Assembly: GCA_023423995.1 (NCBI GenBank)
Contig: JAFAEL010000052.1
Coordinates: forward strand, 1-7,548
From: Pseudomonadota bacterium
GTDB lineage: Bacteria; Pseudomonadota; Alphaproteobacteria; Rhizobiales; Beijerinckiaceae
DNA length: 7,548 nucleotides
Direction of reading: 5' to 3'
Under the pieces are notes generated by a model. That model searched no databases. It was not told the origin of the DNA and saw only the letters and a list, made by a program, of their open reading frames with translations. Positions 6,556 through 7,548 of the stretch are shown one piece after another. Positions within the stretch are counted from its first letter, which is position 1, and each line of letters starts with the position of its first letter. The position numbers and the translations under genes were made by a program.

Positions 6556-6726
6556 ATGACCTGGATCGTCTCGCTCGTTGCGCTCCTGGCCGTGCTCTTT
6601 CTCGTCGGGCGCGGCATGCCGTTCTCCCGGTGGCCGGTGATCATCGCGGCCACGCTCGCCGTGATCCTGCTGGTCGTCGCGGCGGAACAGAACGGATTGT
6701 GGCCGCAATCCTGGCAGGTCAGGTAG
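6556..6726 (+). CDS. Small two-helix membrane protein, unknown function
   Basis: A 56-residue ORF, the only plausible gene on the plus strand. It starts MTWIVSLVALLAVLFLVGRG, giving one helix (about 3-18), then a basic turn GMPFSRWP, a second helix (about 27-43, VIIAATLAVILLVVAA) and a short polar tail ending WPQSWQVR. Third codon positions are G or C in about 51 of 56 codons, as expected of a real gene in this genome, and the two clean hydrophobic stretches around a charged turn are unlikely by chance. It diverges from the endolysin and converges on the tail-fibre gene; the two 3' ends overlap by 8 bases. The ribosome site is weak (CAGG just before the ATG). I do not recognise a family. A holin or spanin-like role is possible from its neighbours but not shown. 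Confidence 0.55.
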   Translation: MTWIVSLVALLAVLFLVGRGMPFSRWPVIIAATLAVILLVVAAEQNGLWPQSWQVR

Positions 6727-7548
6727 CTGCCTCGAGCGTCGTCAGGCGCCTCTTCAGAACCGCGATCTCGTCGGACAGCTTGAGGATCGCCGCGTGGAGC
6801 AGCGCGGTGATCTGGTCCGGCCGGAGCCCCAGCTCGGCATGGGATTTCTCGCCCAGGGGCCGCACGACCAGGCCGGCGTCGAGACCGGACCTGTCGAGCG
6901 CCGCATCCCAGTCCTGCGCCGCCCATCCGAAATGTCGGCCGGGCTCGCCGTGACGCCATCTGAACGAGATCGGCGCAGCCTGGCGCAGGAGCGAGAAGGC
7001 CAGCTGCGGCGTAATCGGCTCGATGTCCTGCTTGGCGCGGAGGTCCGAGGTGTTGACCACGCCCGTGACGGCATAGACGGCCGAGAAGCGATGCGTGGCG
7101 GTCCCGAGCGAATGGGCGCCATCGCTCGCCGGAGCGATGTTGCCGGCGACGCTCAGCCGCTCTGCCGGGGCGGAGGTTCCGACGCCGACCCTGCCATCAG
7201 CCCTGATCCGAAGCGCCTCGGTCCAGCCGGAGCCATCGGCGGAGACCTTGAGTTGGACTTCGTCGTCGCCCACGAGGCCGAATTCGGCCCGGCCCGAATA
7301 CCCGCTCTGGAGCAGCAGCGAGAGGACGTGGCCGGCGCTCTCCTTGTTCAGGGTGTAGCGGAGATCCCCCGTCCCGCCCTCGCCCTCCTCGCGTGCGGTC
7401 CAGAGAGCCTTGTTGAGCTTCGCGGCGAAAGGATTGGTCGCATCGGCGACGGTTCCGAGCCCAAGGCGGGTCAGGTTCTGCAATGCATCCGGCGTTGCGG
7501 GAACCCAGCCATCCCCGTCATGGAGCAGGAGCCGTGACTCGTCGGCCA
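6719..7548 (-). CDS. Phage tail-fibre-like protein, C-terminal part with peptidase S74 intramolecular chaperone (5' end outside window)
   Basis: The frame enters the window already open and gives 275 residues up to TGA at 6721-6719; the true start is upstream. It begins with DESRLLLHDGDGWVPATP and LGTVADATNPFAAKLNKALWTA, the kind of sequence seen in phage or gene-transfer-agent tail proteins of Alphaproteobacteria. The beta-rich segment RADGRVGVGTSAPAERLSV leads to SLGTATHRFSAVYAVTGVV and then TSDLRAKQDIEPI, the start of the S74 (endosialidase-type) chaperone. The serine at 7048-7046 and the lysine five residues later at 7033-7031 match the Ser-Lys pair that cleaves the chaperone off after it has trimerised the fibre. 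A predicted coiled coil (ITALLHAAILKLSDEIAVLKRRL) closes the protein, as usual. In this family the N-terminal part would bind the particle and the middle would bind a receptor; neither is visible. Confidence 0.88.
   Translation of the reverse strand, partial: ADESRLLLHDGDGWVPATPDALQNLTRLGLGTVADATNPFAAKLNKALWTAREEGEGGTGDLRYTLNKESAGHVLSLLLQSGYSGRAEFGLVGDDEVQLKVSADGSGWTEALRIRADGRVGVGTSAPAERLSVAGNIAPASDGAHSLGTATHRFSAVYAVTGVVNTSDLRAKQDIEPITPQLAFSLLRQAAPISFRWRHGEPGRHFGWAAQDWDAALDRSGLDAGLVVRPLGEKSHAELGLRPDQITALLHAAILKLSDEIAVLKRRLTTLEAAT

Noticed and set aside
6543..6959. Minus-strand frame of 138 codons opposite the small membrane ORF
   Set aside because: It runs out of frame through the S74 gene and lacks hydrophobic or domain structure; the plus-strand ORF has better codon and helix patterns.
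6794..7537. Plus-strand open frame opposite the tail-fibre gene
   Set aside because: It is antisense to a sequence with clear S74 motifs and has no recognisable domain.

Overview
The window is high-GC, densely packed DNA that reads as an alphaproteobacterial chromosome, most likely Hyphomicrobiales/Rhizobiales. The main reasons are a ccmI-ccmE-ccmF (cycH-cycJ-cycK) System I cytochrome c maturation cluster and, directly upstream, a two-component pair that closely resembles rhizobial FeuP/FeuQ. Every gene except one small ORF lies on the minus strand, so transcription runs from high to low coordinates.

Right part (about 5689-7548): a phage-type module. It holds the C-terminal part of a tail-fibre-like protein ending in a peptidase S74 intramolecular chaperone domain, whose upstream part lies outside the window. 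Next is a 56-residue, two-helix membrane ORF on the plus strand. Then comes a GH108 endolysin whose reading frame continues without a stop into a two-helix, holin-like tail. A very strong ribosome binding site followed by an ATG sits inside that frame just before the tail, so the holin-like part may also be made as a separate protein.

Middle part (3239-5640): a three-gene signalling unit. It encodes a small exported PepSY-like protein with two cysteines, an OmpR-family response regulator, and a PhoQ/FeuQ-type histidine kinase with a periplasmic sensor domain. The gaps (14 and 6 bases) imply one operon. The small periplasmic protein is in the right place to modulate the kinase, as described for FeuN in Sinorhizobium.

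Left part (1-3065): ccmI, ccmE and ccmF, tightly coupled (4-base overlap, then a 5-base gap). CcmE carries heme on a conserved histidine, CcmI is the apocytochrome chaperone, and CcmF joins heme to apocytochrome. CcmF is cut by the window edge after about 503 residues. The 173-base gap upstream of ccmI is the longest non-coding stretch; it contains several short inverted repeats and an AT-rich island and probably holds the ccm promoter.

The points most worth a second look are the endolysin/holin frame with its internal start, the PepSY-regulator-kinase unit beside heme-maturation genes, the lone plus-strand membrane ORF, and the abrupt phage-to-core junction at 5641-5688. No CRISPR array, tRNA, rRNA, insertion sequence or clear Rho-independent terminator was seen.
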